From positions 1,812,574 to 1,876,573 of the forward strand of contig NW_006768769.1 in NCBI RefSeq assembly GCF_000204055.1: 64,000 nt of DNA, read 5' to 3'. The stretch comes from Melampsora larici-populina 98AG31. Lineage: Eukaryota; Basidiomycota; Pucciniomycetes; Pucciniales; Melampsoraceae. The notes beneath the pieces are model-generated. The model had not been told where the DNA came from and ran no database searches. It was given only the letters and a program-made list of their open reading frames with translations. The stretch's first letter is position 1. Each line of letters opens with the position of its first letter. A program made the position numbers and the translations under genes. Below are positions 11,460 through 22,247 of the stretch, piece by piece.

Positions 11460-12065
11460 CTGTCTTCTACCTTCTTCTTCTGAAGAGGAGCTGGATTCTT
11501 CACTTGAATCTGAAGAATCTGAATGAGATGGTGATCCTGATGAGATTGAATCTGTGCTTGAGCTTGCTGAATCGGAGTTGCTTGTTGAATGAGTGGATTA
11601 TGATTCACTATTGTCTTTGTTTGAATCATAAGAGTGTTCAGAGTCTGAATCTTCACTTGATGAACTTGAACTGCTTGAATCTTGGAAGTCGCCCGACAGA
11701 CTTTTGTCTTTGGATTCAGACTTCAAATCTCCTTCTGATTCTATTCTATTCTGATCTTCATCTCCTGACTCGATCTGTATTTGTTGTGCTTGATTTGGAT
11801 TGTTGTTGTTCAGTTCTTCATATTCTTGGTCTTGGTTATTTTTGTTGCTGTTGTTTGGGTTCAAGTCGGTCTCTCTTCCAGTGGGATTGTCAGATCCTCT
11901 AGCTGAGTCTGAATTGTCACCTACATCTTTTTCTGCGTCTGGAGGGAGGTTTTCTCCGTCAAGAGATGAGGTTATTGGTTTGTCGTTGTTATTGGAGCTT
12001 GACTGATTTTTGAGGCCTTGTGCCCTTCTGTTGGCTTGGATAGCTCTGGATTCAGTGATTGTCAT
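11460..12065 (-). pseudogene. Ser/Asp-rich, low-complexity segment of the DIRS-like ORF1
   Basis: The minus-strand frame 12065-11598 begins with a plausible start (MTITESRAI) and runs through Asn/Gln-rich and then Ser/Glu/Asp-rich sequence. After one stop at about 11598 the same frame stays Ser-rich down to about 11460 and ends in a Lys/Arg cluster. The plus-strand DIRS ORF1 also has a long Ser/Asp tract before its conserved core. Composition alone is weak evidence. The assignment rests on strand, order and proximity to the matching core at 10598-10987. Confidence 0.45.
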
Positions 12066-12668
12066 TCTGTTTACAAGTGAGGTAAAGTTGGAATTAAGGT
12101 AAGGCTTTCGTAGTGTTATTGCTGTTACTGAATTAGAAGTTTATATCACGACGGCAATGAACTACAATCTTGTATTATGTAATCATTAGTGTTATTGATA
12201 ATAGACTCAAAGATTAAAACAAAGATAGATGATAATGATAAGCTGTAAAAATAATAATAATAGATAACTATTTGGAGTAGTAAGACTCTAGATAGGATTG
12301 CTGACTAGGAGATGGAAAAATAAGGAGATGATGATAGGATTAGTGAAATGAATAAATGGACAAGAGGACCAAGCCAAGTACGAGTAGCTTGCTATATAAC
12401 TCTCTTTCAGGTTGTTCTCTGAGAATGCCAAGAACTGAGATGTGACTTATCTTTCCTCTAAGAGTCATCTGGTTCTAGTTCATTTAACCTGATTGGGTTT
12501 GAGAGTCCTGTATAGGTTATTTCTGTTCACATTATTACTCTTTCTAGAAATTGTATCTTCATAAAGAGCACACACCTCCTTTTTCCATGGACCAGTCCCA
12601 CAATGCCTGCCTTTCGTAGGAGGCAAGTATCCCACTTCTCTTCTGAGTTTGTTCCGTTGTTCTCCCTC

Positions 12669-13005
12669 TCAGGAAATCTGTTGGCTCAATTCTCTTTGTG
12701 ACACAGCCTGGCGTAAGGACTCTTGTCTTGGTGTCTTGTGACGGTACTTGTTTGAACCCATGGTACTAGCACTCTTCCAGTCCATTGCCTTAGCTAGCAG
12801 TTTGGCACCATTGGTGATTTTTCCTGTCATATACAGGTAATTGATTTGTGCCTGCATCTCGATCAGCTGATCTCCTTGGTAGTCTTTTGGATTGACATTT
12901 GATGTATCCATTTCTTTTGATAACAGTTTTGCTCCTCGTGCTATGTTGCCGGTCACGTATGTTGCCGGTCACGTACAGAAAATGGATCTGAGCTTGTATG
13001 TCCAT
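12669..13005 (-). pseudogene. Coding remnant with a duplicated peptide module
   Basis: Two overlapping minus-strand frames encode a module that occurs twice: QAQINYLYMTGKITNGAKLL and a diverged QAQIHFLYVTGN...IARGAKLL. The frames are broken by a 16-bp tandem duplication (ATGTTGCCGGTCACGT at 12943-12958 and 12959-12974), which shifts the frame. I do not recognise the family. It may be the N-terminal part of the DIRS-like ORF1 on this strand. Confidence 0.4.
12943..12974. repeat. 16-bp frame-shifting tandem duplication
   Basis: ATGTTGCCGGTCACGT occurs twice in direct succession. Because 16 is not a multiple of 3, it breaks the minus-strand frame it lies in. Confidence 0.85.
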
Positions 13006-13574
13006 TGCCTGATTGACATTGTCTGTTTTACAAACTCAATTGATTCATCAAGTTGGTTCCACATTATTCATTGTTTTGATTATTTCTGACAGCACCTCAT
13101 TGAGCTCTTCTCCCTATTTTGAGCCGGGTGAGGCTCACTTTGGTACATGCACCTAAAGCCGCAGTCTCATTCTTGTCAAGAACTTGCTATTTCTTGCCTT
13201 TCCAGGCCCACCATGGTGTTTTATCACCCGGCCACAGTTACATTCTTGTTAGAGAAACTGTCTTGTTCCAATGATGATCTGATTTGGCTGTCTTGGTTTT
13301 GATTTGGTTGCCTTGGTTTTGATTAAGAATGGAGTAATTGATGAGAGAGAGGATTGATGGAATGAATTAATTGATGGGAGAGAGGAATTGATGGAAGGAG
13401 ATAGATGATAGAGGGGAATAGGGAAATGGGATGATAGAGAGAAATTGTAAGTCATTTAATGAAGTTATCTTTACCTTGGAAACCTGTGCTGTTGATCATT
13501 GACACCTCATATTCTACCAATGGGCTAGGTGACATTTTGTGTTTCTTCCCCTTCCCTTTTTGGACAATGGGGGG

Positions 13575-13990
13575 GGCACCATGATTGATCATCTTTGTCA
13601 TCACTGTCTATCTTGTTATTCTCTACTTCTGCTTCAAGACTAACTTCTTCTTCGCCGACTCCTGTCCTTACAATTTTTATCTCAACTCCATCTACGTTCT
13701 TGCCTCCTAAATTCTCCCCTTCTTTTCCTGAACTTGCTACAATGTTTTGTGTATTACCACTCGTGTTACCACTATGATTTATGTTTTGATCTACTTCATG
13801 ACTTTCTATTCCTTCATTCTGATCTGTTGCTGCTCCCCTTTCATCAGTTCAATTTTCATTTTCTTCTAATCTTGATCTTGCTAATGATGCCAACATTCCT
13901 CTTGTTATACATTTGACTTGTCCTTCAGCTCTGCTTATTCTTGCTAATAATAGATTTTCTATTTCTTTTCCTAAATGCTTCAAAATAAGA
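13575..13990 (-). pseudogene. Minus-strand coding-like remnant, unassigned
   Basis: Read on the minus strand, about 140 codons are open apart from one stop. They begin with a helical segment (LGKEIENLLLARISRAEGQV) and continue into an acidic, Asn/Glu/Asp-rich tail. The profile resembles the N-terminus of a Gag-like protein, and position and strand fit the DIRS-like remnant. No catalytic motif is present and the family is not recognised. Confidence 0.35.
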
Positions 13991-14217
13991 TCAACAATTC
14001 AATTATTTATAACTGAGGTATGAGGTGAGGCATGTTTTTTGGGTGCTTTTTAGTCAATGGTTCAGGTGGCTGATCTTTCAGCTTCCTGGAAGATAGAGTT
14101 TACTATCTTCCTACCCAACTCATGGCTTTGCCCCAACTCTTAAGCCCCGCTAAGTCCCCATGGGCTTAGGAACCAATTTGTTCCTCATTGGTCAAATCCC
14201 TGGCCAAACAACAAAAC

Positions 14218-15701
14218 TCAGTCAAAAGCAAAAACCCCAATCAATCCAAAACTCAACAGATTCATCAATTCAACTGTTGACAGTGTTTGGCTTTGAATAT
14301 CAAAAGTAACTTTTTCGTTCCTGTTGACAACTCGCTGCCCAATGACCTTGTCACACTTAATGACATGATCTCCTCCATGCTTGTTGTATAGCACTGAGGC
14401 ATTCAGCAAGGCCGGCAACAAATAGTACAGATTTCTGTGTTTGTCATCATCAGAAAGAGGTACCAATGAATTGACAACAAGGAGTGGATGTTCAGAGCTG
14501 GGAAGCTTGATAATGTCAGTGTTAAGGCCCTTCCATTTGCATGAGTCATGGGAATACAAGATGTAGATATTCCCAGGCGTCTTCTGGTAAGTGCTATCTG
14601 GCTTGTTTGAAATGAGGATGCTTGCGGTCACATCAAATTTTGAGCGTGTAGTGTACTCTGCCCCTATATAACCATTCTTTTGAAGGGTCCCAAAGGCAAT
14701 AGGACTGAGTTTTCTTACTTTCCAGTCTGTCTGTCACTTTCTTAAGAGGTATTCTCCAATAATAGGATGATTCCTAAAAGCAGTGTGATTGTTATTGATC
14801 ATGGCTTGGAAGAAGCTACGTCTGGAATAGTGCTGAAGTAATGACTTGCCCTGCCTTTCTGAGCATGAGAAAAGAAGCTCAGCCAATTTTCTACAGGTCT
14901 GAAATTGATATAGAGACATACACTGATTTCCATTTTTACGCGTTACAACCAGGCTTCCAATGATCTGCACCCCTGCCCAGCTAGCCATATAGGCAGGTGG
15001 CCCAAGAAGGGTGGACATAGAGCCAATGTGTTCAGCAAAATGCAAATTTGGCTTTTTCATCATATGTGGCCATCCACCTCCCAGGCTAGCTTGGTGCTGT
15101 TCAACCAACTTAGTGATCTTTTCACCATCACTATCTTTGAATGATTGTAGAGTACATATGTTATAAAATATTTGGATGAACTGCAGCAGGCAGTTAAGTA
15201 TTTTGGCAGAGGAGGATCCAGGCTTGCCAGATTTGAAATGGGGGATCCTTGCAAGGACTATGTAGACTTTAAATGAATATTGGCAGGCAGCTGCTTTAGG
15301 GGTTGGCCTGGAAGAAGCTATGCCTGGAATAGTGCTGAAGTAACAACTTGCCCTGCCATACTTTATATGTCTGACATTGAGATGGAGACATACACTGATT
15401 TCTGTTTGTATGTGCCGCAACTTGGCTGCCAGGTAAAGTGATCAAATGGAGTCAATGTGCTCATCAAAAAGGAATCTGGGTTTTCCATCATCTAAGGGCG
15501 CCAACTTGTCCTGACACTCTAGAGGAAGTCTGATAATTGGATCACTTTCAAAAGGCATGTGATACTTATGGATGTAGGAATTCCATAGCTGTCCAACACT
15601 TGTTCACCACCCAGTTGAGATATTGCCAATGACTGATCAGGATCATTCTGATGACTGGACAAGATATTCATGATAACTGGTAGAGATATTTCACACAGCA
15701 T
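14218..15701 (-). pseudogene. C-terminal half of a Plavaka-type (CACTA) transposase, decayed
   Basis: The minus-strand frame 15420-14734 contains KPNLHFAEHI followed by GPPAYMASWAGVQIIGSL. This matches the conserved C-terminal part of fungal Plavaka/CACTA-type transposases (a K-x-H-x-x-x-H segment, then a Gly-Pro/Trp-Ala-Gly block). Frame 14631-14218 downstream looks like the extreme C-terminus. Frame 15701-15519 and the sequence around 15410-15500 repeat parts of the same region, showing a segmental duplication. Stops and frameshifts separate all pieces. The N-terminal half of the same kind of protein is at 36388-38356, but these are probably different copies. Confidence 0.55.
14807..15500. 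repeat. Diverged ~0.5-kb segmental duplication inside the Plavaka remnant
   Basis: Sequence at about 14807-14855 (TGGAAGAAGCTACGTCTGG onward) recurs at about 15309-15357 with few changes. The block near 14909-14960 (GAGACATACACTGATTTC) recurs near 15380-15431, and that at about 15022-15064 near 15440-15480. The offset is about 500 bp, falling to about 470 bp. Confidence 0.75.
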
Positions 15702-15781
15702 GTTGGAAACATATATGAAAGAAATTAAGAAAAAACTGAAAAAGGTTCAAGCCATGGGATGCACTGGGCTGCCAGTCACTT

Positions 15782-16387
15782 GTGATTGGGGGCTGGGCTT
15801 ACGTGTACACGATCAAATTCCAGAAAAGAGGTCTACCACATTGCCATCTGATCCTGTTCCTGGACTCTGCCTCCCGACCAAAGAATACTAGCAATGTTGA
15901 CTGCCTGATCTTGGCACAACTTCCCAACCCGGATACCAATCCTTTGCTGTTTGAACTGGTAACTGATCACATGCTTCATGGGCAGTGCAGGAATTTCAAG
16001 TGTTGGGACGGCTCAAAGTGTACATGAGGATACCCAAGAGCCTTTAATGAAACAACATCTATGCCAGAAGACTCTTATCCCACCTACAAGAGACCTGAGA
16101 ATGGCTGTTACTTCCTCAAAGGTGGTGTGAAGTATGAGAATGGAAGTGTGGTCCCGTATAATTGTTTCCAACTGCTCAAGTTTGGTTGCCACACAAACAT
16201 GGAGGTCACCCTCAGCATCTGTGCTGTAAAATATCTATTCAAGTATATTTTGAAAGGGCACAATCGCACAATGGCAAATCTAGAAGATGATGCAACACTT
16301 GATGGAATCCTTGCTGTGGTTAACACTTGTTTCCTCAGTGTGCCTGAAGGTGAGCTTGTATACTTTATTGACAGTATCACAACATGA
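15782..16387 (+). pseudogene. Helitron Rep (HUH endonuclease) fragment
   Basis: The frame contains FQKRGLPHCHLILFLD, the HUH motif (His-x-His) of Helitron rolling-circle Rep proteins. About 150 residues later comes VKYLFKYILKGH, which holds the tyrosine pair used for strand cleavage. Between them, MLHGQCRNFKCW and VPYNCFQLLKFGCH match the second Helitron (MLHGPCKKLPCW, VPYNKYLLMMFECH). A stop and missing bases at about 16027-16060 break the frame, and the section upstream of the HUH motif is frameshifted. Catalytic residues survive but the gene is dead. Confidence 0.8.
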
Positions 16388-18465
16388 ACTTATTCATCTT
16401 TGTAGCAAATTGGCGCCTCCTTAGCTATCCAATTGAATTTGGTTTCCACCAGTGCAATGTTTTGCTTTGCATCTACAAGATGACCAGATAGTAAACTTTT
16501 TTGATGAGCATGGATCATGTAGACAACTGGTAACTGGTTGAGCTGAAAGGACCACCTTGATGGAGTATTTTAGGCTCTGCCAGTAAAATTCAAAATTGCC
16601 AAGGTCTCAAAATATGATCAGGAGTCCAAAATACCAAGAAGTTCCCAACTACTTCAGGTGGAACCAGAAGACCAAGAGGTTGACTCTTAGACGTAACAAG
16701 TCATTTGCATCAGGCAGGGTTTACTTTGCAAACATGAAGCGTGGAGATGTTTACTATTTAAGATTACTATTATGCCACGTGCCTGGTCCAAAATCTTGTG
16801 AAGTGTTGCAATCCGTCAAAGGAGTCACCTACACTACTTTTTGCAAGGCTGCCAATAAGCGTGGACTGCTGCTGTTGGATCACCATTACCATCATAGTCT
16901 AACAGAAGCCGCAGTGCGGAAGACCGGCAATCAGATTAGGCAGATGTTAGCAATAATCCTCTGCCATAGCTTGCCTGCAAATCCCGGCTTACTTTGGTCT
17001 GAACATGCCAACAACCTGTGCAACAACTGCAAACAACAAATCAAGAAGTTGAATCCGAGCGCGACTCCCACCATTGAACAAATTCATAATTTTGGTCTGC
17101 ATATGCTTGAGAAATGTGTGATTGTAATGGAGTCAAGGCTTGAGTCTATTGGTTTTGGATCTGTTGATCAATCTCTCCTTCATGAATTAAACCTTCCAGA
17201 TGAAACCATCACCAATTTTGTCAACGAAGTTCTTCCAGAAAAGAGCGCCAGGAAATTTGATTTGATGTCTCAAGCTCTCACCCTCATACAGAGACCTGTG
17301 GTTGAACCCATCCTAGAATCACTCAACAACTGCACCCCTTATATGGCTTTGCTTGATGGTCCTGGAGGAACAGGAAAAACTTATGTTTTAACCTGCATCT
17401 TGCATTATTGCAATGCCAATGATGTTGCTTTCCAAGCAGTATCTGCTGCTGGAATCACTTTGCTCTCACAGTGTCATTTTAATACTCACTGGCAGGCCAG
17501 TGAGTACGTCCAGCTCAATCCAATCTCAAATCCATGTCAGTTCAATGTCAATCCAATCTCAATGTTTTCCCTAGAGTAGCAGACAAACAACCTTCCAGAA
17601 TGAACTGGAATAAAGTTTGATTGCATGTCCACACATGAAGGTGTCAGAATGTCTGAGAGGTTTGAGAGATTATGCAGCCCATGCATATCCCACACTCAAA
17701 CATAATTTGAGGTCAAACTGATATTGAACTGATATTGAATTGAGATTGGATTGAGGTGAATAGAACTCACTGGTGTGCCAGTGACTAGTAAAATTACACT
17801 GTGTCTTACTCTCAAAGGGTAGAACTGCACATAGTACGTTTAAAATATCAATCCCAGATGATGAGGACTTGACTTGTCAGATTTCATTGAGAGATCATGC
17901 GGGTTGTACATTGAAAGAAGCAAGATTTGTTGTGTGGGACAAAATAGCCATGCAAAACAAATGTGCCATATAATGTGTTGACAGGACCTCTAGGGATTTG
18001 ACTGGCTTAGATCTCCCATTCGGAGGGACAGTGGTCTTATTTGCTGGAGACTTTTGGCAAATTTTACCTATTGTGAAGTGTGAACAGGCAAGCACAACTC
18101 GGAAGGTGTCTTTCTTATGGTCCCATATCACAAAGTTTTTGCTCACTCTCAACGTGCGGCTTGAGGGCGCTATGAGTCAACTTAACTCACCAAATAAGGA
18201 CTTCACCACATGGTTGTTGAAGTTGGTATCAGGTGCTCTACAAAATGAACATGCAGCGCAGTTACCTTTGATGCATTGTAAGGTTTCAGTCTTGCGGCCA
18301 ACCAAAGCGTTCAACACTGAGCTTGTAGATGGCAAATACATGGGTGCTAGAGCTCTCATTGAAGGTAAGGACTGGCGGACTCTGACTGAATTATACTCAA
18401 GCCGCTGTGTAAGATGTCATCTTACAAATCACACCTGTGACAGTTACATATACCAAGTATCGGCT
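16388..18465 (+). pseudogene. Helitron PIF1-type helicase, N-terminal part, interrupted by a MITE
   Basis: From about 16400 the sequence aligns with the post-Rep region of the second Helitron (YYLRLLLCHVPGPKS, then LQSVKGV). The helicase core starts with the Walker A motif LDGPGGTGKTYVL near 17350. A MITE (17467-17804) then splits the coding sequence. Afterwards GRTAHSTFKI, VVWDKIAMQ (Walker B, normally WDE, here WDK) and FAGDFWQILP follow. The last residues that still match the Helitron are near 18460, where the DIRS element begins. Several stop codons are present. Confidence 0.8.
17467..17804. mobile_element. MITE with ~75-bp imperfect TIRs, inside the Helitron helicase
   Basis: The left arm starts CACAGTGTCATTTTAAT and the right arm, read in reverse complement, starts CACAGTGTAATTTTACT. 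Pairing continues through CACTGGCA..CCAGTGAGT, AATCCAATCTCAA and TCAGTTCAAT. Flanks TTTGCTCTC and TTACTCTC look like an 8-9-bp target duplication with mutations, which would suit a hAT-type element. Removing the element and one flank restores the helicase reading ...GITLLSKGRTAHS..., matching the second Helitron, which confirms the insertion. It has no coding capacity. Confidence 0.8.
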
Positions 18466-18486
18466 AGACTCCTTTTGTTATTTCAT

Positions 18487-18679
18487 TTTCTTCACTTCTA
18501 CTTTTCATCTTTATTTTGTTCTTGTTTTCTTTTCGGGGTTCATTATCTGATGCGCTGCGTTGAGCTAGGTATGATATCTATCATCTTTGTTATTTCTTTC
18601 TTCACTTCTACTTTTCATCTTTATTTTGTTCTTGTTTTCTTTTCGGGGTTCATTATCTGATGCGCTGCGTTGAGCTAGG
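18487..18679. repeat. Two identical 83-bp copies, 110-bp period
   Basis: 18487-18569 and 18597-18679 are identical (TTTCTTCACTTCTACTTTTC... to ...GTTGAGCTAGG) with a 27-bp spacer. They lie at the left edge of the DIRS-like element and are probably part of its terminal region. Confidence 0.9.
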
Positions 18680-19328
18680 CCTAGTTCTTTTCTGAAATCT
18701 ATCCTGGATTCTAGATACGACTGGCTTTTGCCTAGAGAGATTAGTGTAGTTCCATAGGAACTTCCACTTTTTTTATCTAAATCCTAATTGAACAATCCGA
18801 ATTATCAATCGATTTTTTTTTTTGCAACTGCTTTTGAATTGAAAAACTTGAATTAACTCGCACGCCGATCTGATACTGCTCGACTGAATTATTGCGCCAA
18901 CTTTATTGAAGTGTCGATCTCGAACTAAATTACTGCCACTGTAGGTCCATTCCACGAAGGAGAGGAATAGCGTCAGGTGCAATAGAGAATCACAGGTGTG
19001 ACAGGAAGCCAGAGAATTCTGGTTTCAAGTCTCTTGTGAATTTGGAAGTTTTGGAAGATGAAGAGAAAAATTTTTCCTCGTCATCTCACACACTTCTCCA
19101 TTCTGCACCAGCAATTCTTTAGCAAGCATCTTGAATTTCTATAATTCTCTCATAGAAAATTCTTAAAAATAGAGAAGAGGGTTCAGAGTTTCTCTTCACT
19201 CAATAGAAGAAATAGGATAGATAAATTTCCTTTTTCTACCTTCTGCATCTCTTCCTTCAGAATTCTTTCTAAACATACAACATTCCCCCTTCCTTTCTCT
19301 CGACTAACTGGACGGGAACTAGTGGTGA

Positions 19329-19950
19329 ATGTGGAGGCAGCTAAAGAAGAAGTCGTTAACTACACCGAAATACCAGTCGAAGAACATGTTAGAGACAATT
19401 TCGCAAGAAGAAGAAAGAAAGAAAGCCCACGTCTTAAAACTGAAAGAACAAGCAGAAGGACGACTGAGGAGAGCTCATTCTCGCGCACCCCCAACCAAAG
19501 CCCTAGACATAACAGAACCCGAGTCAACTCCGCTGCAAGGTTCAGTAGCTACCGCTAGAGACCATCCGGGACCTACCTCCGCATCCCAACCGACGAACTC
19601 TTCCTTGGCAGCCAAAACGATGAATTCGACATCAGACTCAGTGAACCAGGAGGTTGGGCGGAACGAGGAGAGTGGTGTCAAGGGGGTTGACCTCGCGGTT
19701 CTAACGGAAGAAGGGGACGGAGCAGAAGGAGATAGTGAGTCGTCAGAGGTGGATGAGTTAAGTAGTGATGAGGTGAAAGGGAAAAGAAAGAAGAAACGAT
19801 CTTCCAAGAAGAAGAAGGCTTCAAAAAGCAAAAAAGGGAAAGGGAAGGCAGTCCGATCCGATGACTCACCATCAGATAGTGGGAGCTTGATAGATTTGAA
19901 CAAGTCTTATAAGTACTTGATTGAAGATGACCTTCGTGAGCTTCGTCCTT
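19329..19950 (+). CDS. DIRS-like ORF1 (Gag-like), N-terminal segment
   Basis: About 200 residues. A charged coiled-coil-like start (EEERKKAHVLKLKEQAEGR) is followed by Ser/Thr-rich sequence, an acidic stretch, a strongly basic cluster (KKKRSSKKKKASK) and DLNKSYKYLIEDDLRELR. Coding quality drops after about 19950, near a possible donor GTGAGC at about 19938. The downstream ORF may be reached by splicing to GTGTAG at about 20453, or the two may be separate. Its role would be binding of element RNA. No CCHC knuckle is visible. Confidence 0.5.
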
Positions 19951-20446
19951 GGTTTCTGTCTTCCATTTTTTGTCCCTTTTTCATTTCTATTGCGTTCCTC
20001 AATCCTCAGAGGGTTGTTGGACACCTCTAGTACAGAGGGGGGAGGGCCGTAGTAGCCTTGTTTCATAGGCTCCAGCTCTTGGTGGTAGTAGCCCTTTGTG
20101 GCTCCCATTTGTCCCGTGGGCTCCTGACTGATGTCAGTCGTAGCGTGTGGCGTCTTCGTGGGTAGAGATAGGGCTTCACTTGCCCTCTACATCTCCCGTT
20201 CTTCCCTGAAGGGGTTTCAGAGTGGTCTGCAGCAGGTTGTGGCAAGATATACCCAGTCCTACAGGACGGTCAGAGCCCTCAAGACCACTTAGAAGACGAC
20301 CATGCCCTTATCCAGAATTGTCTAGAACATTCGGATGAGAGGGGACGTACGCTTAGCCGTATCCAGTGGCTCATTGAATTCCTGTTCCTAGTCAGTACGG
20401 CGTGACTGATATGATATCCATACTTCGCTGTGACGTCCTCGTGACC
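19951..20446. other. Non-coding gap inside DIRS ORF1 (intron or insertion)
   Basis: About 500 bp that breaks ORF1. It is GC-richer than fungal introns usually are and much longer than the other introns here. It includes local self-complementary words such as CTGATGTCAG and repeats of GTAGTAGCC. A small insertion or a long intron are both possible. No clear TIR was found. Confidence 0.4.
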
Positions 20447-21944
20447 CGGTGTAGCTCCAGCTCTTCTGGCCGACCCGAAGCCAAAGACGGAACATCCTAA
20501 GGCTAAGAAACCGAAGCAATCTCCTGCCGGCGAGAAGCCAAGTAGTTTGAGACCGCTTATGGATAAGTTGTTGTATGCAATCGACCACGAAGACCTGAAC
20601 TCAGTCAAAGCGTTACAAGCTGAAATTAAAGAAGCAGATGAAAAGAAGTTGAGACAAGAGGCGAAAGCGACCAAGTTAGCAAGGAAGGCGAAAGAGGTCA
20701 GGAAGAAAGAGAAGGCGGAGAGGAAAGTGAGGAAGAAGAAAGAAGCAGAGAAGGAGAAGAAGAGGAAAAAGAAGAGAGCGAACAAAAAGAAATCTAAGAA
20801 GAGGAAACGAAGAGACCTCTCTTCAGATTCTAGCTCTGACTCCTCGTCTTCAGACTCGAGCGATACCACGAGTCCTTCATCTTCTTCCTCGTCCTCGGAT
20901 CCTTCCTCGGGGAACAAGAAGCTAGCTCCTATGGTAGACTTCTCTGACACCTCCAACTCTTCTGACTCGTCGGACTCGTCGGACTCTTCTGACTCTTCCT
21001 TGGATTCCTCTGATTCTGAGAAAGAGAAGAAATCTAAGAAGCGGAATTCGGACCTGGGAGTTGATTCAATCTGTGGACTGGACCTTCCCGACTTACCTGA
21101 TGATTGGGACAAAGCGTTTAGGAAATTCAAGAAATACGTTCCCCTTTCTGTCTTTCGACGTTCGTACATCACAGCTTTCCACTCAGCAGTGGATGATGGT
21201 TCAAAGAAATGGAAGAAAGGCGTTAACGCGTCGATATCAGAGAGAGACCAAGAAAGACAGTTGACTTACGGGGATTTCGTGATGGCCTGCGACCTAGAGG
21301 CAAGATATGCGTCGGAAGTCTACGACCACATCGCCTACGCAAAATTCATCACCAAGCACAAGGCGGTTGTCGATGCATTGACGGTGAAGTACAAATGCTG
21401 GATGGTAGGTTTGCGGTACCATCTGGCGATTCGTACTGCCTTGTTTAGGAGAAGGTCGAAAATCTTGTTTGAGACCAAGAGTAGTGGTAAGAGGGGAAGG
21501 AAAAGGAAGGAGATAATCTTACCAGACCGAATGATGAAACTAGCAAGGAGACAAGCCAGGTGGGACTGCGAGACAGCAGGAGATCTACGTTTCGATATCA
21601 ATCCGTACGCACCGGGGCAAGAAAAATTCGGTTACGATTTTTTCACAGGTCAACCTCCCGCTTCACAAACCCCTATTGCTAGTTCGTCAAAGAGACAAAT
21701 CAAGAGTCTGGCGAAGGAAAAGGAAGGAGGTGGGGGAAGTTCAGGAAATTATATGAAGAAGAGAAGGGGAGGCAATCGAGGGCGGAACCCTTCAGGCTAT
21801 TACCAGAGCCAGAAGAACCAACTGACAGGGACGTCGAATCAGACGGGTCAGGATTGGGTGGTCTCGGGTCAGCAACATGCAAACAAGCAAGCTATAGCCC
21901 AAAAGACTAGAAACCAGAAAGGAGCGGAAAACGGAGTTTGGTGA
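20447..21944 (+). CDS. DIRS-like ORF1 (Gag-like), main part
   Basis: The frame is open from just after a TGA near 20440. The first ATG in frame is at 20547 (465 aa). Segments in order: a Lys/Glu-rich coiled coil of about 70 residues (EADEKKLRQEAK, EKAERKVRKKKE), a Ser/Asp-rich tract with runs of SSDSS, a conserved core (LPDDWDKAFRKF, VPLSVFRRSYITAF, LTYGDFVMACDL, KFITKHKAVVDAL), and a basic Gly/Gln/Asn-rich tail. The core matches the minus-strand remnant at 10598-10987, so this is a family-conserved domain. It lies upstream of the RT on the same strand. It is probably the Gag-equivalent of the DIRS element; no enzymatic motif is visible. Confidence 0.6.
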
Positions 21945-22247
21945 GCTTCCGTCCGTGCCTAATGATGAGGAAATGTATGGAAATAGACGGCTGATTTCTT
22001 ACCATTTCGTTCCCTTTCATGGTGCCTCGACTACGTCGAATTGGACGTGTTATGTTGGCGTTCCCATTGTCTTTTTGGTATCCACCTTGACTGCCCTCCT
22101 GCGCTATCGTCGCTGCTGCCCGGTACGGCTCCTTTCCTCTCTTCCATGTATTTATTTGTCATTAGAAATCTTCTGTGCGGTCCTGGATGTCTTAGTTGTT
22201 ATCTAGAAGGAGAACCAACAGTCAGGGTTTAGCGCTAAGAAAGTGAA

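Noticed and set aside
18408..18426. 19-bp palindrome TGTAAGATG-T-CATCTTACA considered as the DIRS left terminus
   Set aside because: Helitron protein similarity continues to about 18460, so the palindrome is inside Helitron coding sequence.
18429..19001. Perfect 12-bp inverted repeat TCACACCTGTGA / TCACAGGTGTGA as possible TIRs
   Set aside because: The left copy lies in Helitron coding sequence and the flanks show no target duplication; likely chance.
20279..21172. 297-codon minus-strand frame rich in Phe/Ser/Glu
   Set aside because: It mirrors the Lys/Glu and Ser/Asp tracts of the DIRS Gag-like ORF on the other strand; a low-complexity shadow.
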